Below, piece after piece: positions 9,601 through 17,409 of a stretch of 64,000 nt of DNA (positions are counted from its first letter, which is position 1; the number at the start of each line of letters is the position of its first letter). The notes under the pieces are model-generated. The model searched no databases and was not told the origin of the DNA. It saw only the letters and a list, made by a program, of their open reading frames with translations. This DNA is from Streptomyces sp. MH60. Its GTDB lineage: Bacteria > Actinomycetota > Actinomycetes > Streptomycetales > Streptomycetaceae. The translations under genes and the position numbers were made by a program. The stretch spans positions 1-64,000 of the forward strand of contig NZ_MULI01000014.1 of NCBI RefSeq assembly GCF_002939385.1. Direction: 5' to 3'.

Positions 9601-10211
9601 AGGACCTGGAGATCCGCGGCGCCGGCAACCTGCTCGGCGGCGAGCAGTCCGGCCACATCGCCGGCGTCGGCTTCGACCTGTACGTACGGATGGTCGGCGA
9701 GGCCGTCGCCGACTACCGGGCCTCCCTGGAGGGCGGTGTGGAGGAGGAGCCGCCGCTGGAGGTGAAGATCGAGCTGCCCGTCGACGCGCACGTCCCGCAC
9801 GACTACGCGCCCGGCGAGCGGCTGCGCCTCCAGGCGTACCGGTCCATCGCCTCCGCCAACAGCGAGGCGGACGTCAAGGCCGTACGGGAGGAACTCGTCG
9901 ACCGGTACGGCAAGTTGCCCGAGCCGGTGGAGAACCTGCTGCTGGTGGCGGGTCTGCGCATGCTCGCGCGGGCGTGCGCCGTCGGCGAGATCGTGCTCCA
10001 GGGCAACAACATCCGTTTCGCGCCGGTGGAGTTGCGCGAGTCCCAGGAGCTGAGGCTCAAGCGGCTCTACCCGGGCAGCGTCATCAAGTCGGGCACGCAC
10101 CAGGTGCTCGTACCGCGCCCGAAGACCGCGAAGGTGGGCGGCAAGCCGCTGGTCGGGCGGGAACTGCTCGGCTGGGTGGGCGAGTTCCTCACCTCGATCC
10201 TGGGTTCCTAG
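6678..10211 (+). CDS. mfd: Transcription-repair coupling factor Mfd
   Basis: 1177 residues, normal length for the family. Mfd releases RNA polymerase stalled at DNA damage and recruits the UvrA excision machinery. The N-terminal third carries the UvrB-like damage-recruitment fold (for example HERLSPRSD near residue 93). A CarD-like RNA polymerase interaction domain begins near residue 500 (GDYIVHEQHGVGRY). The RecG-like translocase follows with GDVGYGKTE (Walker A), VDEEQRFGV (Walker B) and SGIDISNANT and QLRGRVGR motifs. The C-terminal TRCF domain closes the protein. ATG 6678 is the first start in frame after a non-coding stretch with a -10-like TAACCT near 6595. It stands alone and ends before a hairpin. 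Confidence 0.97.
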   Translation: MSLHGLLDAVVKDTALAEAISAAADGNRMHVDLVGPPAARPFAIAALARETGRPVLAVTATGREAEDLAAALRSLLPPEGIVEYPSWETLPHERLSPRSDTVGRRLAVLRRLAHPRPDDPETGPVSVVVAPVRSVLQPQVKGLGDLEPVALRTGQSADLEQVVQALAAAAYARVELVEKRGEFAVRGGILDVFPPTEEHPLRVEFWGDDVEEIRYFKVADQRSLEVAEHGLWAPPCRELLLTRDVRERAAALAEDHPELGELLGKIAEGIAVEGMESLAPVLVDDMELLLDVLPKGSMSLVCDPERVRTRAADLVATSQEFLQASWAATAGGGEAPIDVDAASLWSIADVRERARELDMMWWSVSPFAADDALDDADTLKLGMHAPETYRGDTAKALADTKGWLADGWRAVYVTEAHGPASRTVEVLGGEGIAARLDHDLGTLSPSVVHVSCGSIDHGFVDPALKLAVLTETDLTGQKAAGREGARMPARRRKTIDPLTLEAGDYIVHEQHGVGRYIEMVQRTVQGATREYLVVEYAPAKRGQPGDRLYIPTDQLEQITKYVGGEAPTLHRLGGADWTKTKARAKKAVKEIAADLIKLYSARMAAPGHAFGADTPWQRELEDAFPYAETPDQLTTIAEVKDDMEKTVPMDRLICGDVGYGKTEIAVRAAFKAVQDGKQVAVLVPTTLLVQQHFGTFGERYAQFPVNVKALSRFQGDTESKATLEGLREGSVDIVIGTHRLFSAETKFKDLGLVIVDEEQRFGVEHKEQLKKLRANVDVLTMSATPIPRTLEMAVTGIREMSTITTPPEERHPVLTFVGPYEHKQIGAAIRRELLREGQVFYIHNRVESIDRAAAKLREIVPEARIATAHGQMSEQALEQVVVDFWEKKFDVLVSTTIVESGIDISNANTLIVERGDNFGLSQLHQLRGRVGRGRERGYAYFLYPPEKPLTETAHERLATIAQHTEMGAGMYVAMKDLEIRGAGNLLGGEQSGHIAGVGFDLYVRMVGEAVADYRASLEGGVEEEPPLEVKIELPVDAHVPHDYAPGERLRLQAYRSIASANSEADVKAVREELVDRYGKLPEPVENLLLVAGLRMLARACAVGEIVLQGNNIRFAPVELRESQELRLKRLYPGSVIKSGTHQVLVPRPKTAKVGGKPLVGRELLGWVGEFLTSILGS

Positions 10212-10222
10212 CCCGCACACGG

Positions 10223-10258
10223 GAAGCCGTCCACGGGGACAGTTCCGTGGACGGCTTC
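10223..10258. terminator. Hairpin terminator between convergent genes
   Basis: A perfect 14-bp inverted repeat with an 8-nt loop sits between the mfd stop (+) and the end of the small antitoxin-like gene (-). It can serve both directions. Confidence 0.8.
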
Positions 10259-10283
10259 GACGTGTCCGGGTTACGGGAAGCGG

Positions 10284-10481
10284 CTACTGCCGCTCCCGGC
10301 CGCCGCCCTGCTCGCGCCCGAAGCCGAGTTTGCCCTCGGCCTGCTGCTGCGCGGCGTCGACCTGCTTCTCGTACTTGCCGCCGGTCCTCTGGTTGACCTG
10401 GCGTTCGGCGGTGTCGGACATCTTCCTTGACTTGTCCTTGTCCTTGCCCGCCATGCTCTTCATCTTGTCGAGGATGCCCAT
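10284..10481 (-). CDS. Small antitoxin-like protein (Rv0909 type)
   Basis: 65 residues beginning MGILDKMKSMAGKDKDK and very rich in Lys, Gln and Gly. Streptomyces genomes carry many such short proteins annotated as antitoxin by distant likeness to the Mycobacterium Rv0909 family. No partner toxin is seen on either side: neighbours are mfd and a secreted nuclease. A clear ribosome binding site (GGAAGGAG) lies 7 nt before the ATG. The toxin-antitoxin role is therefore doubtful; it may be a CsbD-like stress protein. Expression is divergent from the HNH nuclease gene, with a 146-bp shared upstream region. Confidence 0.65.
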   Translation of the reverse strand: MGILDKMKSMAGKDKDKSRKMSDTAERQVNQRTGGKYEKQVDAAQQQAEGKLGFGREQGGGRERQ

Positions 10482-10627
10482 GCAGAGCTCCTTCCGAGAC
10501 GTGACTCACTGTCGACCGTACGACAGATATGTCTCGTGTGCCCACTAACGCCCATCTAAGGCCCCCTATGGCCCGGACCCCTCCCTCGCTACGGTGGTGG
10601 CCGCGAACGGCAAGGGGAGGGGCGCGC

Positions 10628-11401
10628 ATGAGGCGGCACAGCAGGATCCGTACCGGATGGGCCGCCGGGGCGGCCCTCGCCCTGGCCCTGGTGACCGGCT
10701 GCGAAGGCCTGGACGCGGGCGACGGCGCCCCGGCCTCGGGCGGCGGCGCCGAGGCCCCCGCCTCCGGCCACGCCGTCAGCCCGCTGGACAACCCGGACGG
10801 CACCGAACCGGGCCTCGCCCCGGTCACGGGCGAGAGCCCGCGGGCGACGGCCCGCAAGCTGATCGACGGACTGAAGACCAAGGGGCGCGGCCCCAGGACG
10901 GGGTACGACCGCGACGAGTTCGGCTACGCCTGGATGGACACCGCCGACGGTGTCCCGCTCGCCCGCAACGGCTGCGACACCCGCAATGACCTGCTGAAAC
11001 GCGACGGGCAGCAGGTGCGCTTCAAGCCCGGCTCGGACTGCGTGGTCATCGCGATGACGCTGGACGACCCGTACACCGGGACGAGTGTCGAGTGGCGCAA
11101 GCAGAAGGCGAGCGAGGTCCAGATCGACCACGTCGTGCCGCTGTCCTACAGCTGGCAGATGGGCTCCTCGCGCTGGCCCGAGAACAAGCGTGAGCAGCTG
11201 GCCAACGACCCGCTCAACCTCCTCCCCGTCGAGGGCCGCGCCAACTCCGCCAAGCGCGACTCCGGGCCGGCCTCCTGGCTGCCGCCCACCAAGTCGATCC
11301 GGTGCGCGTACGCCGTCCGCTTCGCCCAGGTCGCCGTCAAGTACGAGCTGGCGGTGACCGAGGCGGACCGGTCGATGATGTCGAAGCAGTGCCGGGGCTG
11401 A
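10628..11401 (+). CDS. Secreted HNH-type nuclease lipoprotein (GmrSD/DUF1524-like)
   Basis: 257 residues. A signal peptide with lipobox (LALVTGC, Cys near residue 22) directs it to the outer face of the membrane. The mature part holds the EVQIDHVVPLSYSWQMG segment followed by NKREQLANDPLNLL, the beta-beta-alpha metal HNH arrangement of the GmrSD C-terminal/DUF1524 family with its catalytic His. A structural disulphide is likely from the conserved cysteines (GCDTRND and GSDCVV). The start ATG is preceded by a GGGGAGG site. The likely role is extracellular nucleic acid degradation or nutrient scavenging. It is monocistronic. Confidence 0.85.
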   Translation: MRRHSRIRTGWAAGAALALALVTGCEGLDAGDGAPASGGGAEAPASGHAVSPLDNPDGTEPGLAPVTGESPRATARKLIDGLKTKGRGPRTGYDRDEFGYAWMDTADGVPLARNGCDTRNDLLKRDGQQVRFKPGSDCVVIAMTLDDPYTGTSVEWRKQKASEVQIDHVVPLSYSWQMGSSRWPENKREQLANDPLNLLPVEGRANSAKRDSGPASWLPPTKSIRCAYAVRFAQVAVKYELAVTEADRSMMSKQCRG

Positions 11402-11534
11402 CGCCTCCACCGCGCCGGTGTCGTCAGCGCCCCGAGGGCCGGGCGGAGCGGGGCCGCGCTGCGGTCGGCCGAGGCGTCCCGGGGACGAGGGCGGGCGCCC
11501 CGTGGCTCCGTGAACGGTTCGCGCGGTCCGGCGC

Positions 11535-12038
11535 TCAGAACTGGCCGTTGCCGAGCAGTTCGCCGTCGGCGTCGTAGATCGTGACGAGGCCGTTCTCACT
11601 GTCCTTCCAGTCGGCGAACGCGGAGGCGATGAGCTCGGCCGGGCCCGTGCCCTCGCCCATGATGCCGCCGGTGAAGTCGGTGTAGACGTCGGCGGCGTCG
11701 AGGATGTCGTTCTGCTCGTCGGCGCCCTGCACCTTGGTGACGTGGGAGACGGCGTCCTTCTCCTTGGGCGCGCCGTTCTTCCGCACGAACGCCTTGAACT
11801 GCTCGGCCTGGGACGCCTTCTCGACGGCCTTGTCCTCGGCGGGCTTCGCGTCGGACGCGCCGTCCGACTTCTCGCCGCCGTCCGTCTTCGCGCCGTCGCC
11901 CGCCTTCTCGCCCGAACTCGCGGAGGTCCGGCCGCCGCTCTCGGCGCCGCCGTCCCCGTCGCCCGAGTTCGCCGACAACGCGCCGATGACGGCGATCCCC
12001 ACCACGGCACCCAGCGCGATCTTGGTCTTCATGCCCAT
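11535..12038 (-). CDS. Putative secreted or membrane-anchored protein of unknown function
   Basis: 167 residues. A single N-terminal hydrophobic segment (IALGAVVGIAVIGAL) acts as signal or anchor. A low-complexity linker rich in Gly, Ser, Asp and Lys follows, then a ~95-residue globular tail containing HVTKVQGADEQNDILDAADVYTDFTGG and ending NGQF. I do not recognise an enzyme. The tail reads like a small DUF of Gram-positive exported proteins. An AGAGG site lies about 10 nt before the first ATG; a second in-frame ATG two codons on is also possible. It is divergent from the DNA methylase gene, and both share a region with repeated GTGAACCG sites. Confidence 0.6.
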   Translation of the reverse strand: MGMKTKIALGAVVGIAVIGALSANSGDGDGGAESGGRTSASSGEKAGDGAKTDGGEKSDGASDAKPAEDKAVEKASQAEQFKAFVRKNGAPKEKDAVSHVTKVQGADEQNDILDAADVYTDFTGGIMGEGTGPAELIASAFADWKDSENGLVTIYDADGELLGNGQF

Positions 12039-12075
12039 GACGTCAGTCCTCTCCCCAGAGACAGATCAATCGACC

Positions 12076-12201
12076 GTGAACCGAAGCCCGTCGCCTCGGC
12101 CGGTTCGATGTGTCAATGAGACCAGAGGTTGTGAACCGAGTCAACACGGTTCACGGGAGTGTGGCAGTACACGACGTGAACCGGAGTCCGGCCGTGTTCA
12201 C
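12076..12201. promoter_or_regulatory. Cluster of GTGAACCG operator-like repeats
   Basis: GTGAACCG occurs at 12076, 12131 and 12176 on the plus strand. It is mirrored by CGGTTCAC at 12147-12154 and by the near match GTGTTCAC at 12194-12201. Two of these form inverted pairs with 8- and 10-nt spacers. They lie between the divergent secreted-protein and DNA methylase genes. A -10-like TAGGAT at 12205-12210 follows directly, so binding here would control the methylase promoter. Confidence 0.6.
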
Positions 12202-12244
12202 CGGTAGGATCGGCGTCACACACCAGGACGAGGGGGCCCCGAGC

Positions 12245-14284
12245 GTGCAGGACAACGGGACAGAGGTGACCGCCGCCGGTATCGCCCGGCTCGCCGGCGT
12301 CGGCCGCGCCGCCGTCAGCAACTGGCGCCGCCGCCACGCGGACTTCCCCCAACCGGTCGGCGGCACCGAGACCAGCCCGTCCTTCGCCCTCGCCGACGTC
12401 GAGGCGTGGCTGCGCGCCCAGGGCAAACTCGCCGAGATCCCCCCACGCGAACGCGTCTGGCAGCAACTCCTCGGCCACCCCGAGGGACCGGCCGCCGCCC
12501 TGGTGCACGCCGGCTGCGCCCTCCTGCTCGTCCACGACCGCCCGACGCTCTGGCTGGAGGCGAGCGCCGGCTCCGACGAACGCCTCGCCGCCGCGCTGCC
12601 CGCCGCCCTCGACCAGGTGCTCGACGCCCGCTTCGGCCCCGGCCCCGAGCGTGCCGTCACCACCCCGGCCGGCCCCCGGCTGCTCCCCTCCGCACCCCTC
12701 CTGCGCGGCGCCGCCGAACTGGCCGCCGGACCGGGCGCCCGCAAGGCGTACGAGTTCCTGCTCGGCCGGCACCTCGACGCCAACCCGCGGCAGTACACGC
12801 TCACCCCGGACCCCCTCGCCGAGCTGATGGCGGAACTCGCCGGCCCCGCGCGCACGGTCCTCGACCCCGCCTGTGGCACCGGGTCCCTGCTCCGCGCCGC
12901 CGCCGGCACCTCCCGGCCCGGACAGGAGCTGTACGGCCAGGACAGCGACCCCGCACTGGCCGCCCTCACCGCGCTGCGCCTCGCCCTGAGCACGGACGCC
13001 GCCGTGCGGATCGCCGCCGGAGACAGCCTGCGCGCGGACGCCCGCACCGGACTGCGCGCCGACACCGCGCTGTGCCACCCGCCGTTCAACGAGCGCAACT
13101 GGGGCCACGACGAACTCGCCTACGACTCCCGCTGGGAGTACGGCTTCCCGGCCCGCACCGAGTCCGAACTGGCCTGGGTGCAGCACGCCCTGGCCCGGGT
13201 CAGGGACGGCGGCACCGTCGTCGTCCTCATGCCGCCCGCAGCCGCCTCCCGCCGCTCCGGCCGCCGGATCCGCGCCGACCTGCTGCGCCGGGGCGCCCTG
13301 CGCGCCGTGATCGCCCTGCCGGTCGGCGCGGCACCTCCGTACAACCTCCCCCTGCACCTGTGGGTGCTGCGCCGCCCCGAGCGGGCGCCCGCGCAGCCCG
13401 GGCTGCTGCTCGCCGACGCGGGGCAGTTCGCCGGGGAGGGGCGCGGCGGACCGGACTGGCGGGCCGTGCGGGAGGCCGTGCTCGACGCCTGGGCCGACTT
13501 CGACCGCACCGGACGGCTCGACGACCGGCCCGGCCTGGCCCGCTGCGTGCCCGTCATCGAACTCCTCGACGACGACGTCGACCTGACCCCGGCCCGCCAC
13601 CTGCCGCCCCCCGACGCCACCGGCGGCACCGGACGGCTCGCGGACGTGCGCGAGCGCCTGGACGAGACCCTGCGGCTGACCGCGGAACTCGCCCCCGCGA
13701 CCCCCGGCACCGGACGCCCCGCGCCCCACCGGCCGCTCACCACCGTCGGTGAACTCGCCCGCGGCGGCGCCCTCACCCTGTACACCGGGACGAACGCCGG
13801 CCACGCGCGCGTACCCCTGCTCACCGACCACGACGTCCTCACCGGCACCGGCCCCTCGGGCACCCTCCCGGAGGGCGACGAGGAACCCGTGCTGACCGAA
13901 CCCGGCGACGTCGTCGTGCCCGTGCTCGGCGGCGGCTCCGTCGCGCGCGTGATCGACGACGCCACGGCCGGCGCCGCCCTCGGGCGCAACCTCGTCCTGC
14001 TGCGCCCCGACCCCGCCGCCCTCGACCCCTGGTTCCTCGCCGGGTTCCTGCGCGGCACCGCCAACCACCGGCAGGCCAGCAGCTACGCCTCCACCGCCAG
14101 CCGCCTCGACGTACGGCGCCTCCAACTGCCCCGGCTGCCCCTCGACGCCCAGCACGGCTACGGGGACCGCTTCCGCGCCCTCGACGCGTTCGAGCGCGCG
14201 CTGCGGCGCGCGGGCCGCCTCGGGGAACAGCTGGTGCGAGGCATGTACGACGGGCTCACGGACGGCACGGTCGCCCCCGACTGA
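12245..14284 (+). CDS. N6 DNA methylase with N-terminal HTH and HsdS-like tail
   Basis: About 679 residues. The first ~65 form a helix-turn-helix (ITRLAGV-like AAGIARLAGVGRAAVSNWRRR). A type I HsdM-like methylase follows: motif I is DPACGTGSLL near residue 205 and motif IV reads CHPPFNERNWG, that is HPPF instead of the usual NPPF/Y. The C-terminal ~200 residues (from TTVGELARGGALTLYTG) resemble one HsdS target-recognition half. No endonuclease or HsdR lies nearby, so this is an orphan enzyme. It may be a regulatory or epigenetic methylase or part of a defence relic. GTG 12245 is chosen because GAGGGGG sits 8 nt upstream; the frame extends further up only through the operator repeats. Confidence 0.75.
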   Translation: MQDNGTEVTAAGIARLAGVGRAAVSNWRRRHADFPQPVGGTETSPSFALADVEAWLRAQGKLAEIPPRERVWQQLLGHPEGPAAALVHAGCALLLVHDRPTLWLEASAGSDERLAAALPAALDQVLDARFGPGPERAVTTPAGPRLLPSAPLLRGAAELAAGPGARKAYEFLLGRHLDANPRQYTLTPDPLAELMAELAGPARTVLDPACGTGSLLRAAAGTSRPGQELYGQDSDPALAALTALRLALSTDAAVRIAAGDSLRADARTGLRADTALCHPPFNERNWGHDELAYDSRWEYGFPARTESELAWVQHALARVRDGGTVVVLMPPAAASRRSGRRIRADLLRRGALRAVIALPVGAAPPYNLPLHLWVLRRPERAPAQPGLLLADAGQFAGEGRGGPDWRAVREAVLDAWADFDRTGRLDDRPGLARCVPVIELLDDDVDLTPARHLPPPDATGGTGRLADVRERLDETLRLTAELAPATPGTGRPAPHRPLTTVGELARGGALTLYTGTNAGHARVPLLTDHDVLTGTGPSGTLPEGDEEPVLTEPGDVVVPVLGGGSVARVIDDATAGAALGRNLVLLRPDPAALDPWFLAGFLRGTANHRQASSYASTASRLDVRRLQLPRLPLDAQHGYGDRFRALDAFERALRRAGRLGEQLVRGMYDGLTDGTVAPD

Positions 14285-14429
14285 ACGGCCCCGCGCGGGC
14301 CGAATGACCAGGACGACAACGGTTCGGCCCAACCCTGACCCGTTGTCCGTCCGGGCCTATACGCTTCGACTCCCACTCCGAACGGCTCGGTCCGTTCGCC
14401 ACGTCGGCATCACCGGTCCAGGAGCAGTC

Positions 14430-15005
14430 ATGTACGGCAACAGCGCCGGGCCGCCGCCCACCCGCGGCGCGGCCACTGTCATCACCCTGCGTGTGCTGTA
14501 CGCCGCCGCCGGTTTCCTGACGTGCGGTCTGCTCGCCTGCGTACCCCTGTTCCGGGTCGCCGTCCTGCGCGGCCGCTGGTACGACTGGACGGCCGCCTGG
14601 GTGAGCATGCCCCTGTCCATCGCCTGCCTCGCCGTGGTCGGTTCGTTGCCCGAGACGGACCACCGGACGGACGCCGCGATGGCCGGGCTCCTGCTCATAG
14701 GGGCGGCGGCCACCGCGCACTTCCTGGTGGTCGACATACGCCTGCACGCCGCCCCGCGCCCCTTCGCCGGCCATCAGCCGCCCCACGCCCCCGTCGTCGC
14801 CCCGCACCCCGGTCCGGCGTACCCCGCGGGACCGTATGCGCCGCCACCGGCCGTGCAGCACCCCGTCGCTCCGCCGCCGCACCACTCGGCCCCCGCCCGC
14901 ATCGACCAGGTCCGCGCCGAACTCGACGAGCTCAGCGACTACCTGCGCCACCACGACGGCAGCCACCACGACGGCCGCGACGGCCACCACCAGGGCGGAA
15001 GGTGA
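14430..15005 (+). CDS. Small integral membrane protein with Pro-rich cytoplasmic tail
   Basis: 191 residues. Three or four hydrophobic helices occupy about residues 18-105 (VITLRVLYAAAGFLTCGLLACV, WVSMPLSIACLAVVG, AAMAGLLLIGAAATAHFLVV). A tail of Pro, His and Ala follows, ending in a short charged helix (RIDQVRAELDELSDYLR) and His/Asp repeats. I do not recognise a function. AGGAG precedes ATG 14430 by 5 nt. The stop overlaps the GTG start of the Ser/Thr kinase (GTGA), so the pair is coupled and the membrane protein may be a substrate or anchor of that kinase. That link is inference. Confidence 0.7.
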   Translation: MYGNSAGPPPTRGAATVITLRVLYAAAGFLTCGLLACVPLFRVAVLRGRWYDWTAAWVSMPLSIACLAVVGSLPETDHRTDAAMAGLLLIGAAATAHFLVVDIRLHAAPRPFAGHQPPHAPVVAPHPGPAYPAGPYAPPPAVQHPVAPPPHHSAPARIDQVRAELDELSDYLRHHDGSHHDGRDGHHQGGR

Positions 15006-16534
15006 CCGTGGCGGCGGGACGCGTCGTCGCCGGCCGGTACGAGCTGTCCACGCTCATCGGCCAGGGCGGCATGGGACAGGTCTGGACGGCCTACGACCGG
15101 CGCCTCGACCGGCGCGTGGCCGTGAAGCTGCTGCGCCCCGACAAGGTGGCCGGCCAGGAGGCCGACGAACTGCGCCGCCGGTTCGTGCGCGAGTGCCGGA
15201 TCACCGCACAGGTCGACCACCCCGGCCTGGTCACCGTGCACGACGCGGGCAGCGAGGGCGAGGAGCTGTTCCTCGTCATGCAGTACGTCGACGGCGCCGA
15301 CCTCTCCGACCACCTCGCCGAGCACGAGCCCTACCCGTGGCAGTGGGCCGTCGCGGTCGCCGCCCAGCTGTGCGCCGTCCTGAGCGCCGTGCACGCCGTG
15401 CCGATCGTCCACCGCGACCTCAAACCGCGCAACGTCATGGTCAAGCAGGACGGCACCGTCACCGTCCTCGACCTCGGCGTCGCCTCCGTCATGGACGCCG
15501 ACACCACCCGCCTCACCCACACCGGCACCCCCATCGGCTCGCCCGCCTACATGGCGCCCGAGCAGGCCATGGGCGGCGCCGTCGGCCCGTACACCGACCT
15601 GTACGCACTCGGCGTACTGCTCCACGAACTGCTCAGCGGCGACGTCCCGTTCGCGGGCTCGACGGCCCTCGGCGTCCTCCACCGGCACCTGTACGAACCA
15701 CCGCTGCCGGTGCGCCGCATCCGCCCCGAGGTCCCCGAAGCCCTCGAAGCACTCGTCCTGCGCCTGCTCGCCAAGGACCCGCAGCACCGCCCCGACTCCG
15801 CCCAGGAGGTCTACGAGCACCTCGCGCTGCTGCTGCCCGCGCGCGGCATGCCCACCGGCGGCCCCCTCGACCCCACCCGCCCCTTCGTACGCCCGCACGC
15901 CCCCTGGCCCGACCGCGCCCGCACCCCCGCGCCGCGGCCCGCGCCCGTACCGGCCGCCGCCGAGGCCGGGAAGCCGGACGTCGCCCGCGCCGTCGACGAC
16001 GTCAAGCGCCTCCTCGGCGAGGGCCGCATCACCCAGGCCGTCGACATCCTCGGCGCGATCCTGCCCGCCGCCGCCGAACAGCACGGCGAACGCTCCCCGG
16101 TCGTGCGCACCCTGCGCAAGCAGTACGCGGCGACCCTCCTGGACGACGGCCAGTACCGTCGTGCCCTGCCCGAACTGCGCCGCCTCGCCGACGAACGCGC
16201 CGCCGAGGCCGGCCAGGCCGACCCGCAGTCCCTGCGCCACCGCTACGACGCCGCCCAGTGCCTGGAACAGCTCGGCGAACCCGCCGCCGCCCTCGCCGAG
16301 TACCGGGCACTGCTGCCGTACTACGAGAACCAGTACGTCGCCGGAGACCCCGACCTCGCCCACGACGTCCGCCGCCGCATCGGCCACCTCCTGCTCGCCC
16401 TCGGCGACCGGGCCGCCGCCCACGACACGCTGGCCCGGCTGCTGCACGACGTGGAGCGCGTCCACGGCCCCGGCCACCCGCTCGCGGGCGACATCCGGCG
16501 CACCCTCCAGTGGCTCGGTCAGATGCGGGGCTGA
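15002..16534 (+). CDS. Ser/Thr protein kinase with C-terminal TPR-like region
   Basis: 510 residues. The kinase domain spans about residues 12-275: glycine loop GQGGMGQVW, catalytic Lys in AVKLL, HRDLKPRNVMV catalytic loop, DLG in place of DFG, and GSPAYMAPEQ activation segment end. A Pro-rich linker follows. The last ~190 residues are helical repeats resembling TPRs (VDDVKRLLGEGRITQAVDIL and several QYRRALPELRRLAD-like units). There is no transmembrane helix or PASTA domain, so it is a soluble kinase. GTG 15002 overlaps the stop of the upstream membrane protein; GTG 15008 is an alternative start. Confidence 0.88.
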   Translation: MTVAAGRVVAGRYELSTLIGQGGMGQVWTAYDRRLDRRVAVKLLRPDKVAGQEADELRRRFVRECRITAQVDHPGLVTVHDAGSEGEELFLVMQYVDGADLSDHLAEHEPYPWQWAVAVAAQLCAVLSAVHAVPIVHRDLKPRNVMVKQDGTVTVLDLGVASVMDADTTRLTHTGTPIGSPAYMAPEQAMGGAVGPYTDLYALGVLLHELLSGDVPFAGSTALGVLHRHLYEPPLPVRRIRPEVPEALEALVLRLLAKDPQHRPDSAQEVYEHLALLLPARGMPTGGPLDPTRPFVRPHAPWPDRARTPAPRPAPVPAAAEAGKPDVARAVDDVKRLLGEGRITQAVDILGAILPAAAEQHGERSPVVRTLRKQYAATLLDDGQYRRALPELRRLADERAAEAGQADPQSLRHRYDAAQCLEQLGEPAAALAEYRALLPYYENQYVAGDPDLAHDVRRRIGHLLLALGDRAAAHDTLARLLHDVERVHGPGHPLAGDIRRTLQWLGQMRG

Positions 16535-16599
16535 CGACCGCCGGTGCGCGCGGGGGCGAGGCGGTGCCCGAAGTCCTGATGAATCGTTGGTCCAATGGG

Positions 16600-16628
16600 T
16601 TGGCCAGAGCCGGGCCACTGCCTAACAT
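16600..16628 (+). promoter_or_regulatory. Promoter of SurA-like lipoprotein gene
   Basis: TTGGCC (16600-16605) and TAACAT (16623-16628) are separated by 17 nt, a good match to the main sigma factor consensus of Streptomyces. The downstream gene starts 55 nt later. Confidence 0.55.
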
Positions 16629-16682
16629 CGATCACCGCAAGACTTTGTGCACCGTCGCACAATCTCCAAACGGGAGGTTCCC

Positions 16683-17333
16683 TTGCACCGCCGCCGCCGT
16701 CGCCCCGCGCTTCTCCTCACCGCCGCGATCGCCGCAGCGGCACCCCTGCTCACCGCCTGCGGCAACGACGCGCATCCGGGCGCGGCGGCCGTCGTCGGCG
16801 ACCAGCGGATCACCGTCGCCCAGCTGGAGAACCGCGTCGACGAGGTGCGCGAGGCCCAGCGCGCCGCCGTCCCCGACGCCACCCAGTACCAGCAGGTCGT
16901 CGCCCGGACCGGCACCCTCACCCGCGACACCCTGCACGGCATGGTCCTCGACCGGGTCCTGCACCGCGCCGCCCAGGACGCCGGAGTGACCGTCAGCCGC
17001 AAGGAAGTGCAGGGCATGCGCGGCGAGCTGGAGAAGCAGGCCGGCGGCCCCGAGCAGCTGGAGACCGCCTGGCTCCAGCAGTACGGCGTCGCCCCCGACC
17101 GCCTCGACGACAACCTCCTCGTCCAGATCGAGGCCCAGAAGCTCGCCCAGAGCCTCGGCACCGACACCAGCCGGCCCGAGTTCTGGCAGGCCCTGTCCGA
17201 GGCCTCCAAGAAGCTCGACGTCGACCTCAACCCGCGCTACGGCGCCTGGGACGTCCAGAAGAGCAGCCGCGTCGACACCCGGACGCCGTGGGTGCGGGAG
17301 ATCACGGCGGCGGGGCCCCAGCAGCCGGCGTAG
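16683..17333 (+). CDS. SurA N-terminal domain lipoprotein (chaperone-like)
   Basis: 216 residues. An Arg-rich signal peptide runs into a lipobox (LLTAC, Cys near residue 26). The mature part (GAAAVVGDQRITVAQLENRVDEVR) is the SurA N-terminal chaperone fold found in PrsA/SurA relatives, but no rotamase domain follows. It probably assists folding of exported proteins at the outer membrane face. The start is TTG 16683 because GGGAGG lies 5 nt upstream; an ATG at 16647 lacks a site. It lies just before mazG, a pairing I recall as conserved in Streptomyces. Confidence 0.8.
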   Translation: MHRRRRRPALLLTAAIAAAAPLLTACGNDAHPGAAAVVGDQRITVAQLENRVDEVREAQRAAVPDATQYQQVVARTGTLTRDTLHGMVLDRVLHRAAQDAGVTVSRKEVQGMRGELEKQAGGPEQLETAWLQQYGVAPDRLDDNLLVQIEAQKLAQSLGTDTSRPEFWQALSEASKKLDVDLNPRYGAWDVQKSSRVDTRTPWVREITAAGPQQPA

Positions 17334-17397
17334 CCGCACCGACCTGCGGCGATACGGCCTCCTGTGGACAACTCGGGGGGCCGTCGGCGGCGTGCGT

Positions 17398-17403
17398 TAG
17401 GTT
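17398..17403 (+). promoter_or_regulatory. -10 element of a leaderless mazG transcript
   Basis: TAGGTT ends 6 nt before the GTG start of mazG, and no Shine-Dalgarno sequence is present. This spacing is what leaderless Streptomyces genes show, with transcription starting at the initiation codon. Confidence 0.5.
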
Positions 17404-17409
17404 CGGAGA

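Noticed and set aside
6696..10220. A 1174-codon open frame antisense to mfd
   Set aside because: It is a shadow of a conserved, motif-complete gene, made of Leu/Gly/Asp/His-rich codons caused by GC bias. No family features or start signals.
10284..10481. A toxin-antitoxin pair
   Set aside because: Only the antitoxin-like half is present; neighbours are mfd and a secreted nuclease with its own signal peptide.
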